Assembly (NCBI GenBank): GCA_027886925.1
Contig: JAPCJN010000018.1
Span: forward strand, 10,749 to 27,648
Length of the DNA: 16,900 nt
Reading direction: 5' to 3'
From: Nitrososphaerota archaeon
GTDB lineage: Archaea > Thermoproteota > Nitrososphaeria > Nitrososphaerales > UBA183
Shown piece after piece: positions 1 to 6,575 of this stretch. Below the pieces are notes generated by a model that was not told the DNA's origin, did not search any database, and worked only from the letters and a program-made list of their open reading frames with translations. Position 1 is the first letter of the stretch. Each line of letters begins with the position of its first letter. A program made the position numbers and the translations under genes.

Positions 1-2
1 TA

Positions 3-485
3 GCTAGCGGCGCCCACGTCGTCCTGGTCCCCGAGCAGCCGTTCAGCATCGTAGAGGTCTGCAAGACCCTTAGCAAGAGGGCGAAGGGCGGCAAGAAATT
101 CTCGCTGGTAGTCGTGGCGGAGGGGGCAAAGGCGAAGGAACAGAAGGAAAAGGCTACGAAGACCACCGCGGTCGACGCGTTCGGCAACCCCATCCTCGGC
201 GGGATCGGCCAGCTCCTTGCACAGGAGATCGAGAAGAGGACGGGCCTCGAGACACGCGATGTGGTGCTAGGCCACGTCGTGAGGGGAGGCTCGCCTACGG
301 CGTACGACCGCGTTCTAGCCACCAGGTTCGGGGTGGCGGCGGCAGACCTGGTAAAGTCTGGCAAGTTCGGCATGATGGTCGCGCTGAAAGGCAACAAGAT
401 CGTCCCGGTACCGGTGGGCGGCGCGCTGGCGCAGAAGACCTTGGACTTGGACCTGCTCAAGGTGAGCGAGGTCTTTTCGGATTAA
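3..485 (+). CDS. pfkA: 6-phosphofructokinase, PfkA family (C-terminal part, 5' truncated)
   Basis: The reading frame is already open at the left edge and ends with TAA at 483-485, so only about the last 160 residues are present. The segment RGGSPTAYDRVLATRFG is the conserved late motif of the PfkA superfamily (ATP- or PPi-dependent phosphofructokinases), which phosphorylates fructose 6-phosphate to fructose 1,6-bisphosphate in the cytoplasm. The GG(S/T)P..DR stretch helps form the sugar-phosphate site. A GTG at 114 exists but sits inside the conserved fold, so it is not the start. The catalytic and nucleotide-binding N-terminal half lies outside the window, so ATP versus PPi use cannot be judged. 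Many archaea use ADP-dependent PfkC instead, so a PfkA-type enzyme is informative about lineage. It converges on glutamate dehydrogenase with an 18-nt gap. Confidence 0.88.
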   Translation, partial: ASGAHVVLVPEQPFSIVEVCKTLSKRAKGGKKFSLVVVAEGAKAKEQKEKATKTTAVDAFGNPILGGIGQLLAQEIEKRTGLETRDVVLGHVVRGGSPTAYDRVLATRFGVAAADLVKSGKFGMMVALKGNKIVPVPVGGALAQKTLDLDLLKVSEVFSD

Positions 486-503
486 GTAAATGGCAGCCCT
501 TAG

Positions 504-1757
504 CTAAGGCCAAAGTCCCAGAGTCTGCACGGCCTCGGCGACCTTGCCGACGCCGATGATGAGCGCAGACGTCCTCATCGTCACGCCTCGTCGCTCCGAC
601 TCCGAGTGGACACGAGAGAACGCGGTCGTTATCTTGCTCTCGAGCCTCTTGTTGACCTCCTCCTCCGTCCACCAGAACCTCTCAAGGTTCTGGACCCACT
701 CGAGGTAGCTCACCATCACTCCTCCAGAGTTCGCTAGTATGTCCGGCACCAGGAAGACCTTGTTTCTTTCGAGCACCTTGTCCGCCTCAGGCGTCGTCGG
801 CCCGTTCGCAGCCTCGGTGATGATCCTCGCACGAACTCGCTTGGCTATTGCGGGCGTTATCGCGTTCTCGAGCGCGGCTGGGCAGAGTATGTCGCACTCG
901 GCTCCGAGCACCTCGTCGTCGGAGACCTCCTCTGACCCGACGAAACCCACGACCGAGCCGGTCTTCTCCTTGTGGGCAAGGACCTTTTTCGCGTCCAGCC
1001 CCTTTTTGTTGTAGATGCCGCCCGTCGAGTCGCTGGCGGCGACCATCTTGGCCCCGCCTATCTCCTCCAATATCGTCGCGAAGTTCGAGCCCGCGTTCCC
1101 GTAGCCCTGGACTGCGAATGTCGCCCCCTTCAAGGGAATCCTGTTGAACTTCGCGGCCTCCCTCGTGACGAACGCGGCTCCGCGCCCCGTCGCGGTGTCC
1201 CTCCCGAGAGAACCGCCCAGCGAAATGGGCTTGCCGGTGACCACCTCGGGGACCATGTGCCCTTTGAGCTGGCTGTAGGTGTCGAGGATCCACGCCATTA
1301 CCTGGGCGTTCGTCGCGACGTCCGGAGCCGGTATGTCTTTGTCAGGGCCTATCACGTCTCCTATGGCCACCGTGTACCTCCTCGTGAGCCTCTCTATCTC
1401 GCCTCTCGACATGCGCTTCGGGTCGCACACGACCCCTCCCTTCGCGCCCCCGAACGGGATGTCCGCGACGCCGCACTTCCAGGTCATCCATGCGGCGAGG
1501 GCTTTCACCTCGTCGAGAGAGACGTCCGGGTGGTAGCGGATGCCGCCCTTGTAGGGCCCTCGGGCGTCGTTGTGCTGGACGCGGTACCCTGTGAACACCT
1601 TGGTACTTCCGTCGTCCATCTTGATAGGGACTGAAACCATGACCGTCCTCCTTGGCTGGCTAAGGAGCTCGTAGGTCCCTTGGTCGAGCTTGAGATGGTC
1701 AGCGGCTGTCTTGAGCTGCGTGAGGGCGTTCTCCAAAGCGTTGGGCTTGTCGGCCAC
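504..1757 (-). CDS. gdhA: Glutamate dehydrogenase (Glu/Leu/Phe/Val dehydrogenase family)
   Basis: A complete 417-residue protein, the usual length for a hexameric GDH. It interconverts glutamate and 2-oxoglutarate plus ammonium using NAD(P)H. The substrate-binding KGGIR motif is at residues 70-74, TWK at 92-94, and the catalytic-lysine motif PFGGAKGG at 101-108 (K106). The Rossmann dinucleotide-binding motif GYGNAGSN is at 218-225, and the conserved NGPTTPEAD at 318-326. The start is a GTG with a TATA-like box 26 nt upstream, which points to a leaderless transcript. Family and length are clear. Cofactor preference (NAD versus NADP) cannot be read with confidence. The gene appears to be a single transcription unit, with triosephosphate isomerase lying 76 nt upstream in the same orientation. 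Confidence 0.96.
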   Translation of the reverse strand: MADKPNALENALTQLKTAADHLKLDQGTYELLSQPRRTVMVSVPIKMDDGSTKVFTGYRVQHNDARGPYKGGIRYHPDVSLDEVKALAAWMTWKCGVADIPFGGAKGGVVCDPKRMSRGEIERLTRRYTVAIGDVIGPDKDIPAPDVATNAQVMAWILDTYSQLKGHMVPEVVTGKPISLGGSLGRDTATGRGAAFVTREAAKFNRIPLKGATFAVQGYGNAGSNFATILEEIGGAKMVAASDSTGGIYNKKGLDAKKVLAHKEKTGSVVGFVGSEEVSDDEVLGAECDILCPAALENAITPAIAKRVRARIITEAANGPTTPEADKVLERNKVFLVPDILANSGGVMVSYLEWVQNLERFWWTEEEVNKRLESKITTAFSRVHSESERRGVTMRTSALIIGVGKVAEAVQTLGLWP

Positions 1758-1777
1758 GCTGTTCTGTCGGGCAAAAA

Positions 1778-1787
1778 ATAGTATTTA
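1778..1787 (-). promoter_or_regulatory. TATA-like box of glutamate dehydrogenase
   Basis: On the minus strand the A/T-rich stretch AAATACTA is centred about 26 nt before the GTG start, in an otherwise GC-rich gap. This matches the archaeal TATA position for a leaderless mRNA. Confidence 0.55.
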
Positions 1788-1833
1788 CAGCTTTCCGGCG
1801 ACGTGCGATTCAGAAAAGCTGCAGGACGCCGAG

Positions 1834-2514
1834 TCAGACCGTCATCGAATTGCCGAGCTCCGTGAGCTTCGCGGGCCAGTCACGAGCCTTGACGACGCTG
1901 CTGGCAACGAGGACCCCTTGGGTCCCTAGCTTGATGGCCGAGGCCACGTCCTCCCCGGAGACTATCCCCGCGCCGCAGAGCAAGCTTCCTTTGTAGCCTG
2001 CAGCAGCGACGGCGCTGACTGTGGCTGTGATTAGCTCGGGCCTCGCCTTGGAGACCGCGATTCCGCTCCCGATGAGCTCGGGTGGTTCGATGGCGAGGAA
2101 CTCCGGCTCCATCGCGGCGATTTTCACCGTCTCCTCGGTCGTCTCGGCGCACACGCAGCTCTTCAAACCTACGCTCTTCATCTTTGCGACGATCTCCCCG
2201 AGCCTCTCGAGAGGGACTCTCGATTCGCTGTGGTTCAGGATCGAACCAGCACAACCAGCCGCCCTCAAAGATTCGGCTATCGTCGCGCCGGTGCTCTTCC
2301 CCTGCTCGCCGAGCTCCGTCTTCTGGGCGAAGACCGGTATCTTCACCGTGGACGCTATCGTGTGGAGCATCGGGTTCGGCGGCGCGACGACCATGTCTAT
2401 CCCCGCCGATCTGCCGACACGCTCGGCCGCTTGTGCGAGTCGGAGGGAGCCGTCGCCCAGTATCTCTGGGTAGTTCTTGAAATTGACGATGAGTGTTCGA
2501 GCAGGCAACTGCAC
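1834..2514 (-). CDS. tpiA: Triosephosphate isomerase
   Basis: A complete 226-residue TIM barrel. The length fits archaeal TPIs, which are shorter (about 220-230 residues) than bacterial and eukaryotic ones (about 250). The enzyme interconverts dihydroxyacetone phosphate and glyceraldehyde 3-phosphate. Active-site residues are visible: N11 and K13 in VNFKNY-like context, H95 in NHSES, and the catalytic base E143 in AIEPPELIGSG. The phosphate-binding CGAGIVSGEDV and the GVLVASSVVKA segment follow near the C-terminus. The GTG at 2514 is chosen because it places NFK at residues 11-13 and follows a TATA box by about 39 nt. A TTG two codons downstream is the only near alternative. The gene lies 76 nt upstream of glutamate dehydrogenase on the same strand, but that gene has its own promoter. 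Confidence 0.96.
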   Translation of the reverse strand: MQLPARTLIVNFKNYPEILGDGSLRLAQAAERVGRSAGIDMVVAPPNPMLHTIASTVKIPVFAQKTELGEQGKSTGATIAESLRAAGCAGSILNHSESRVPLERLGEIVAKMKSVGLKSCVCAETTEETVKIAAMEPEFLAIEPPELIGSGIAVSKARPELITATVSAVAAAGYKGSLLCGAGIVSGEDVASAIKLGTQGVLVASSVVKARDWPAKLTELGNSMTV

Positions 2515-2548
2515 TACGGTCTCGCTGCGGTGCCCCGCGTTCTCGCCT

Positions 2549-2558
2549 CTATAAATCG
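2549..2558 (-). promoter_or_regulatory. TATA box of triosephosphate isomerase
   Basis: Minus-strand GATTTATAGA lies about 39 nt before the GTG start. Transcription about 26 nt downstream would leave a 5' leader of roughly 13 nt. Confidence 0.6.
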
Positions 2559-2642
2559 AGTCTGGAGGGTGTTCTATCGAAGACCAAGCACGCCGTGTGA
2601 TGCGTGCCGAAGACCTGATCGAGGTCGGCCCGATTTCAGTGC

Positions 2643-2726
2643 CTATGAGTCGTCCGACTCTTCTTCCCAGCCGTCGTCGTCGAGGTCCTGGTCCAACTCT
2701 TCTGTCTCCCCATCTTCTGAAGACAT
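2643..2726 (-). CDS. Possible tiny acidic protein (27 residues)
   Basis: This short ORF lies in the 327-bp gap between triosephosphate isomerase and the Sua5-like gene. From ATG at 2726 it encodes 27 residues, of which more than half are Asp or Glu, with a single Trp in DDDGWEEE. A TATA-like TTAAAT centred near 2756 is about 29-30 nt before this ATG, as for leaderless genes elsewhere in the window. An in-frame ATG at 2747 would give 34 residues but would sit too close to the TATA box. I do not recognise a family. Highly acidic short peptides can arise by chance from GA-rich DNA, so coding is uncertain. The remainder of the gap shows promoters and no other gene. Confidence 0.35.
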   Translation of the reverse strand: MSSEDGETEELDQDLDDDGWEEESDDS

Positions 2727-2750
2727 TTCGGCCTGCCGCGATGCCATTCG

Positions 2751-2760
2751 GGATTTAAGG
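2751..2760 (-). promoter_or_regulatory. TATA-like box before the tiny acidic ORF
   Basis: Minus-strand CCTTAAATCC is located about 29-30 nt before ATG 2726. It could also be a chance A/T-rich patch. Confidence 0.35.
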
Positions 2761-2808
2761 GTTGCTCGGCGAGGGTCGCCAAACCGAATAATAACAAAGA
2801 GCCAAACA

Positions 2809-2815
2809 CCTTAAC
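2809..2815 (+). promoter_or_regulatory. Weak TATA-like element before the Sua5-like gene
   Basis: CCTTAAC is centred about 30 nt before the TTG start at 2842. A second A/T-rich patch (CGAATAATAAC, 2785-2795) lies further upstream and is an alternative. Confidence 0.4.
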
Positions 2816-2841
2816 AGGACCCCAGACCGACCCGGCGCGGA

Positions 2842-3459
2842 TTGGTAGCTAGGTGCGTCCCCGTCGGAGATGCCGCAGTCGAGGGAGCGGTGAAGATAAT
2901 GATGAAGGGCGGGATAGTTGCCTTTCCCACCGACACCGTGTACGGACTGGGCTGCGACCCTAAGAACGACAAGGCCGTCAGGATGCTGTTCGAGGTCAAG
3001 AGCAGGGAGGCGAAGCCCATCCCCGTGCTTTGCGCCGGGCTTCGCGACGCAGAAAAGCTCGTGTCTTTGAACGAGACCGCTCTTAGATTGGCAGAGCTCC
3101 ACTGGCCGGGGGCGCTGACCATAGTCGCGCCTCTCACGAAGGACGGCGGCCTTTCGCGGTTTTTGCACCAGGGGGACGGCTACCTCGGCGTCCGCGTCCC
3201 GGACAGCGAGGCTTGCGCCGACCTGGCCAAAGGGATTGGTGGGGCGGTCACGGGGACGAGCGCGAACATATCCGGACGCCCCCCCTGCCGCACGGCAAAA
3301 GAGGTGATGGAGTCTTTGGGGGAGAAGATACAGCTAGTGGTCGACGGAGGCATGCTCCGGGGGAAGGCTTCGACCGTCATCAAAGTCTCCGGGACGACTG
3401 TCGAGGTTTTAAGGGAGGGTTCAGTCAGGATTCAGGAGGGCGAGTTGCTAAAACCATGA
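2842..3459 (+). CDS. Threonylcarbamoyl-AMP synthase (Sua5/YrdC/YwlC family, TsaC-type)
   Basis: A 205-residue protein consisting of the YrdC domain only. It would make threonylcarbamoyl-AMP from threonine, bicarbonate and ATP, the first step of t6A37 modification of ANN-decoding tRNAs; KEOPS then transfers the group. Family motifs are present in order: PTDTVYGLG at 29-37, KSR at 53-55 (ATP and threonine site), WPG at 88-90, RVP at 118-120, TSANISG at 139-145 and STV at 177-179. The C-terminal Sua5 domain of longer archaeal enzymes is absent. The start is a TTG that directly precedes the conserved domain. The stop overlaps the next start as ATGA (3456-3459), so the THUMP gene is probably translationally coupled. 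A KEOPS subunit (Cgi121) is encoded just downstream on the other strand, which fits the pathway. Confidence 0.92.
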   Translation: MVARCVPVGDAAVEGAVKIMMKGGIVAFPTDTVYGLGCDPKNDKAVRMLFEVKSREAKPIPVLCAGLRDAEKLVSLNETALRLAELHWPGALTIVAPLTKDGGLSRFLHQGDGYLGVRVPDSEACADLAKGIGGAVTGTSANISGRPPCRTAKEVMESLGEKIQLVVDGGMLRGKASTVIKVSGTTVEVLREGSVRIQEGELLKP

Positions 3460-3968
3460 ACCTCATGGTAACTTCGCAGAAGGGTGGCGAAGCGAAGGCG
3501 TCGGCCGAGTTCAAGGAGATCGCCTTGCAGCGCGGGCACCGCAAGCTCCGAATCGAAAAGTCCGCCTTCGACGGCGTGCTTGAAATCGAGATCGAGAACC
3601 CGCGAGACTTCATCGCGTTCATGCGGGACTACGTGAAGTCGGAGCCCTTCCGGGTGCACTTCATCCAGCGGATGATCCCTGTGGACATCGTCGTCGACAC
3701 GACGCTCGAGCAGATCAAGGACGCAGCGACCCAGCTCTCTGTCCAGGTCTTGGAGGGCGAGACGTTCAGGATAGACATCACCGAGCGGGACTCGCCGACG
3801 AGCCGGAAGGAACTCATCGATACCATCGCAGACGTCATGGACCGCAAGGTGAACCTCAACTCTCCTGACAAGGTGGTCAACGTCGAGGTCTTGGGAGAGT
3901 ACACCGCGATATCCGTTGTGAGGCCTGACGAGATACTCAGCATCATCAAGCTCAAACGGTCCTCCTAG
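3456..3968 (+). CDS. THUMP-domain RNA-binding protein (Tan1-like)
   Basis: A 170-residue protein. Residues about 66-165 carry the THUMP pattern, including FRIDITERDSPTSRKEL (104-120), then KVNLNSPDKVVNVEVLGEY and AISVVRP. THUMP domains bind tRNA and deliver modification enzymes to it. Stand-alone small archaeal THUMP proteins are related to yeast Tan1, the partner of the tRNA ac4C acetyltransferase, but a role in acetylation is only inferred here. No catalytic domain is attached. ATG 3456 overlaps the upstream stop (ATGA), which decides the start; a second in-frame ATG lies at 3465. The frame stays open upstream to 3213, but that part lies over the Sua5-like gene. Its TAG stop shares a CTAG palindrome with the convergent Cgi121 stop. 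Confidence 0.88.
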   Translation: MNLMVTSQKGGEAKASAEFKEIALQRGHRKLRIEKSAFDGVLEIEIENPRDFIAFMRDYVKSEPFRVHFIQRMIPVDIVVDTTLEQIKDAATQLSVQVLEGETFRIDITERDSPTSRKELIDTIADVMDRKVNLNSPDKVVNVEVLGEYTAISVVRPDEILSIIKLKRSS

Positions 3969-4423
3969 AGGCTGGCCGAAAGGAGCGCCCCTCGCTCCAC
4001 GAGGTCGAGGTCGTCGTTTGTAAGCGGCTTCTTCTCCATCTTGACGAACCTCCGGTCGAGGGAAAGCTCGTTTAGCAGACGGCCCATCTCCCCGTTCCCT
4101 TCTGAAGCGGCTACGATGAACAGCTTCCTTTGCGCGGACTTGTAGCCCATGAGCCGGAATGCCTTCCCGATCTGTCTGGTTCCCGCTAGCCTGAGCAGAA
4201 GGTCGAGCTCGGGCCTATCAGCTACCATCGAGCCTGATCTAGCCGCAGTAAGGGTCTGCGCAGCGACCATCTCGATTGCGCTCGGGTTCGGCCGCCTCCC
4301 GCCGAAGACCTGGATCAGGACGCCCGGGCTCTCTCTGCGAAGACCGGCGAGGACGCTCTCGGGGTCGTCACCGCCCATGTCCATCTCCCAGCAGTGACAA
4401 AGGAGCACTTTCTTTCGCGTCAT
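3965..4423 (-). CDS. cgi121: KEOPS complex subunit Cgi121
   Basis: A 152-residue protein, typical of archaeal Cgi121. The family signature is the central block DLLLRLAGTRQIGKAFRLMG (74-93), preceded by AAQTLTAARSG, then a LFIVAAS strand. Cgi121 is the peripheral KEOPS subunit that binds Bud32 and helps recruit tRNA, including its 3' CCA end, for t6A synthesis. It has no catalytic residues of its own. It follows the ubiquitin-like gene by 16 nt on the same strand, so the two probably form an operon. Co-location with a Sua5-type synthase and a THUMP protein makes this a tRNA-modification neighbourhood. Other KEOPS subunits (Kae1, Bud32, Pcc1) are not in the window. Confidence 0.9.
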   Translation of the reverse strand: MTRKKVLLCHCWEMDMGGDDPESVLAGLRRESPGVLIQVFGGRRPNPSAIEMVAAQTLTAARSGSMVADRPELDLLLRLAGTRQIGKAFRLMGYKSAQRKLFIVAASEGNGEMGRLLNELSLDRRFVKMEKKPLTNDDLDLVERGALLSASL

Positions 4424-4439
4424 CGTCCTTCTTCTTCCT

Positions 4440-4700
4440 CTAGCCGCCGTGCGAGAAGGGAACCAGGAGGACCGAGTCGCCGTCTGTTATGCGCCTGTCG
4501 TCTTGGGACGCCGAGAAAACCTCCTCGTCGTTCAACACCACCAAGGTGTTGAACTTGCTGAAACCATGGCTGGTTTGGGCAGGTGCCCTCGCCAGGAGGA
4601 ACCCGAACAGCTCTCCCACGCTGATGTTCTGCTGTGAAATGTCTAGCTCCTCGACGCCAAGGCTTGTCTTGATGTGCCCGAGGAACTTCAGGTGGATCAT
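4440..4700 (-). CDS. Ubiquitin-like small modifier / sulfur carrier (MoaD/ThiS/SAMP family)
   Basis: An 86-residue beta-grasp protein ending in SHGG. The C-terminal di-glycine is the functional mark of the MoaD/ThiS/SAMP/Urm1 group: it is adenylated by an E1-like enzyme and then thiocarboxylated, or conjugated to lysines. Other family features are the TLVVLNDEEV strand and RRITDGDSVLLVPFSHGG (69-86), which resembles the end of MoaD. It could act in molybdopterin synthesis, tRNA thiolation or protein tagging; the sequence alone does not decide. No E1/MoeB or MoaE gene is nearby. ATG 4700 is chosen because it gives the normal family length. A TATA-like element is about 39 nt upstream. Confidence 0.88.
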   Translation of the reverse strand: MIHLKFLGHIKTSLGVEELDISQQNISVGELFGFLLARAPAQTSHGFSKFNTLVVLNDEEVFSASQDDRRITDGDSVLLVPFSHGG

Positions 4701-4735
4701 CTCGATTTGTTCGCAATCCGAGTCTTTCGACGCGG

Positions 4736-4744
4736 TATTATCGT
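4736..4744 (-). promoter_or_regulatory. TATA-like box of the ubiquitin-like/Cgi121 operon
   Basis: Minus-strand CGATAATAC is centred about 39 nt before ATG 4700, giving a predicted leader of about 12 nt. The rest of the 100-bp gap (4701-4800) shows nothing further. Confidence 0.45.
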
Positions 4745-4800
4745 TTGCGAGTCCTCGGCGTTCGATCGCTCGCTAGCCGGTGAACGAAGCTAATGTCGTC

Positions 4801-5067
4801 CTAAACGGATTCTTCCGCGACTTGTGGCGCTTCAGCGGCGGAGACCTGTCCCGCGGCCGCCGCCGCAGCCTCCTGCAACTTCTCCTCCTTCGCCGCGCTC
4901 TCCCTGATCTTGTTCTTTGTTATCTTGCCTACTATCTTGTTCCTGAGCATCTTCGAGTGCACGAGCGCCACTTTCGCCAGCTGCTCCTTGTTGGCCTCAA
5001 AATCCGTCCCGAACATATTAGGGTACTTTAACACGATTTCCTGCGAAAGCCTGCGAACTCTATCCAC
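4801..5067 (-). CDS. rps17e: Ribosomal protein eS17
   Basis: An 88-residue small-subunit ribosomal protein found only in archaea and eukaryotes. The family pattern is clear: RVRRLSQEIVLKYPNMFGTD, then FEANKEQLAKVALVHSKMLRNKIVGKITK. The N-terminal 55 residues are the conserved domain. The rest is an Ala/Glu-rich tail (EEKLQEAAAAAAGQ) of low complexity, a kind of extension often tolerated in archaeal ribosomal proteins. The GTG start at 5067 is chosen because MDRVRR aligns with the usual MGRVR beginning. The gene begins 31 nt after the TatD-like stop with no obvious TATA box between, so it is probably cotranscribed. Confidence 0.93.
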   Translation of the reverse strand: MDRVRRLSQEIVLKYPNMFGTDFEANKEQLAKVALVHSKMLRNKIVGKITKNKIRESAAKEEKLQEAAAAAAGQVSAAEAPQVAEESV

Positions 5068-5098
5068 GTCTTTCAGCGAGCCCTCGCGATGGTGTGGA

Positions 5099-5857
5099 TT
5101 AACCTTTCTGAACGATATAGCCGGTCGCGTTGACTGACAGCTGGGCCAGAGTGTCCTGGAAGCTCATCCCCCACATCTCTGAGAGCTTGAAAGCGACGCT
5201 CGGGATCAATCCTGGTCCATCCGCCCCCCCGAGCGGGCGATAACCCACGGGACCGTCGCTCTCCACAAGCACCCTCTCTTGGGGGCATCCGCTCGCCGTC
5301 CTCAGGAGCTTCTTCGAGTAGAGGAGGGCGGGCCCAAAGGAGACGTAGTAGTGAGGGTGGGAAAAGACCCTGCCGATGAGCCGCTCCCCCTCGAACCAGT
5401 GCATGAGCACCGCCGGCAGCGAATAGCCTTCCAAGACGTCGAGACAGGTCTCCTCCGCGCCTCTAGAGTGGACCTCAACGGGTATCCCTAGTCGCTCTGC
5501 CGCCCCGATCTGTGCTTTGAAGAGCTCCATCTGGGCGCTCTCCCCGGAAACCTCGGAATATTTCGGGTCCAGCCCGATTTCGCCTATTCCATCGGCTTTC
5601 TCCCAAAAGGGTTCCAGCTCGGCTAGCCTCGACCCGCCCAAAAGGGCTTCCGATGGATGGACCCCGACGAAACACTTCACCGTTGAGGGGTTATCGTCTC
5701 GCAGCTGGAGGTTCAGCGCGGCCTCGTCTGGCGAGACAGTCACCGAAAGCAGCTTGATGCCCCTCTCTCTCGCTCTCGCAACTACGTCCCTGGGGTCTGG
5801 GTACGCGGGAAGGTGGACATGAGCATCCAGGATCGAGGGAGTGAGCACGGCGGCCAT
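5099..5857 (-). CDS. TatD-family metal-dependent hydrolase
   Basis: A 252-residue TIM-barrel hydrolase of the amidohydrolase superfamily, TatD branch. Metal ligands appear in order: HVH (H13, H15), E93 in GEIGLD, H130 in EVHSRG, H153 in MHWF and D201 in ESDGP. The GVHPSEA motif (65-71) is also typical. Family members are 3'-5' exonucleases/DNases or of unknown substrate; the substrate here is unknown. ATG 5857 is chosen because a TATA box lies exactly 27 nt upstream, which suggests a leaderless mRNA. The gene leads a small operon with eS17. Confidence 0.9.
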   Translation of the reverse strand: MAAVLTPSILDAHVHLPAYPDPRDVVARARERGIKLLSVTVSPDEAALNLQLRDDNPSTVKCFVGVHPSEALLGGSRLAELEPFWEKADGIGEIGLDPKYSEVSGESAQMELFKAQIGAAERLGIPVEVHSRGAEETCLDVLEGYSLPAVLMHWFEGERLIGRVFSHPHYYVSFGPALLYSKKLLRTASGCPQERVLVESDGPVGYRPLGGADGPGLIPSVAFKLSEMWGMSFQDTLAQLSVNATGYIVQKG

Positions 5858-5879
5858 TGTCTAGGACGCCGCAAAAGCC

Positions 5880-5888
5880 CGATATATC
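5880..5888 (-). promoter_or_regulatory. TATA box of the TatD-eS17 operon
   Basis: Minus-strand GATATATCG is centred 27 nt before ATG 5857, a close match in sequence and spacing. The remaining gap up to the histone promoter (about 5890-6010) shows no gene. Confidence 0.65.
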
Positions 5889-6013
5889 CATTGCAGGGTT
5901 GAATTCGTGGTATTAGGCTTCAAGGCCACGTCATGCGGCTGCCGTGCTTCGAATCGCCAAGAATACCGCGAGAGAATGCTAACAGAGCAAAGTTGCAAAC
6001 ATTTTAGACCAAA

Positions 6014-6027
6014 CGTTTAATAATTAA
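6014..6027 (+). promoter_or_regulatory. TATA box of the histone gene
   Basis: CGTTTAATAATTAA is strongly A/T-rich and centred about 30-33 nt before the histone ATG at 6053. The predicted leader is about 6 nt or less. Confidence 0.6.
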
Positions 6028-6052
6028 CCGCGTATGGCTTGAAACGGTCGGT

Positions 6053-6277
6053 ATGTCAGAGTCTGAGTTTGGTCTCGCAGCCGTATACAGGCTCATAAAA
6101 AAGGCGGGTGCGGAGCGGGTCGGCGACGATGCGGCGATAGAGCTGCGCCTAGTGCTAGAGGATGTGGGGCTGCAGATAGCCAGACAAGCGACCGAATTCG
6201 CAAAGCACGCTGGCAGGAAGACAGTGAAGCCGTCGGACGTCAAGCTCGCGTCTAAAGCGGTGCTGAAGACTCAGTAG
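6053..6277 (+). CDS. Archaeal histone
   Basis: A 74-residue histone-fold protein. The helix-loop-helix-loop-helix pattern is visible: [17 protein letters not shown], then [21 protein letters not shown], then the loop [15 protein letters not shown]. The [11 protein letters not shown] ending with R/K-T DNA contacts is the canonical archaeal histone motif. It would form dimers and extended chains that wrap DNA, compacting the chromosome. It has only a short N-terminus and no tail. The gene stands alone with its own strong TATA box. T-rich sequence at 6283-6293 just downstream could terminate transcription and also serves the tRNA promoter region. Confidence 0.96.
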   Translation: MSESEFGLAAVYRLIKKAGAERVGDDAAIELRLVLEDVGLQIARQATEFAKHAGRKTVKPSDVKLASKAVLKTQ

Positions 6278-6279
6278 GA

Positions 6280-6296
6280 AGTTTAACTTTTAATCA
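6280..6296 (+). promoter_or_regulatory. A/T-rich element between histone and tRNA-Glu
   Basis: AGTTTAACTTTTAATCA lies 25-40 nt before the tRNA. It could be the tRNA TATA box (box A), the T-rich terminator of the histone gene, or both. Confidence 0.5.
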
Positions 6297-6320
6297 GGTT
6301 TCGAGGGGGCGCTCGTGTGG

Positions 6321-6398
6321 GCCCCGGTGGTGTAGCCCGGTCAAGCATAGTACCCTCTCGAGGTATTGACCCGGGTTCAAATCCCGGCCGGGGCACCA
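6321..6398 (+). tRNA. tRNA-Glu (anticodon CTC), CCA encoded
   Basis: A complete cloverleaf can be folded by eye. The acceptor stem GCCCCGG (6321-6327) pairs with CCGGGGC (6388-6394). The D-stem GTGT/GCAT encloses a loop containing GG. The anticodon stem GTACC/GGTAT encloses CTCTCGA, with anticodon CTC at 6357-6359. The T-stem CCGGG/CCCGG encloses TTCAAAT. The discriminator is A6395 and the CCA end is encoded at 6396-6398. The variable loop is short (TGAC). No intron is present. It decodes GAG. Confidence 0.95.
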
Positions 6399-6538
6399 TC
6401 ATTTTCAGCCAATAACCATACTGCTTCACCAATGCTCGGGGACTAGATCTTTGAGAAAACGTCGGGTGGACTAACAGCCCGTGTTGTCGATGCCGGCAAG
6501 GCCTTTCTGCTCTCCAAGAGTTCCTAGGATTTCGCTCC

Positions 6539-6546
6539 GCTTATAG
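6539..6546 (+). promoter_or_regulatory. TATA-like box of the EF-Tu-like gene
   Basis: GCTTATAG is centred about 33 nt before the TTG start at 6576. The rest of the 177-bp gap after the tRNA holds no supported gene. Confidence 0.5.
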
Positions 6547-6575
6547 CCCCCCTTGTTCTCGGGTGCATCTGGTCT

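Noticed and set aside
2230..2814. Plus-strand ORF of 194 codons
   Set aside because: About half lies antisense to triosephosphate isomerase; its Arg/Ser-rich product looks like a GC-rich shadow frame with no motif.
3213..3455. Upstream extension of the THUMP protein
   Set aside because: It is a second frame of the Sua5-like gene; the ATGA junction at 3456 explains the true start.
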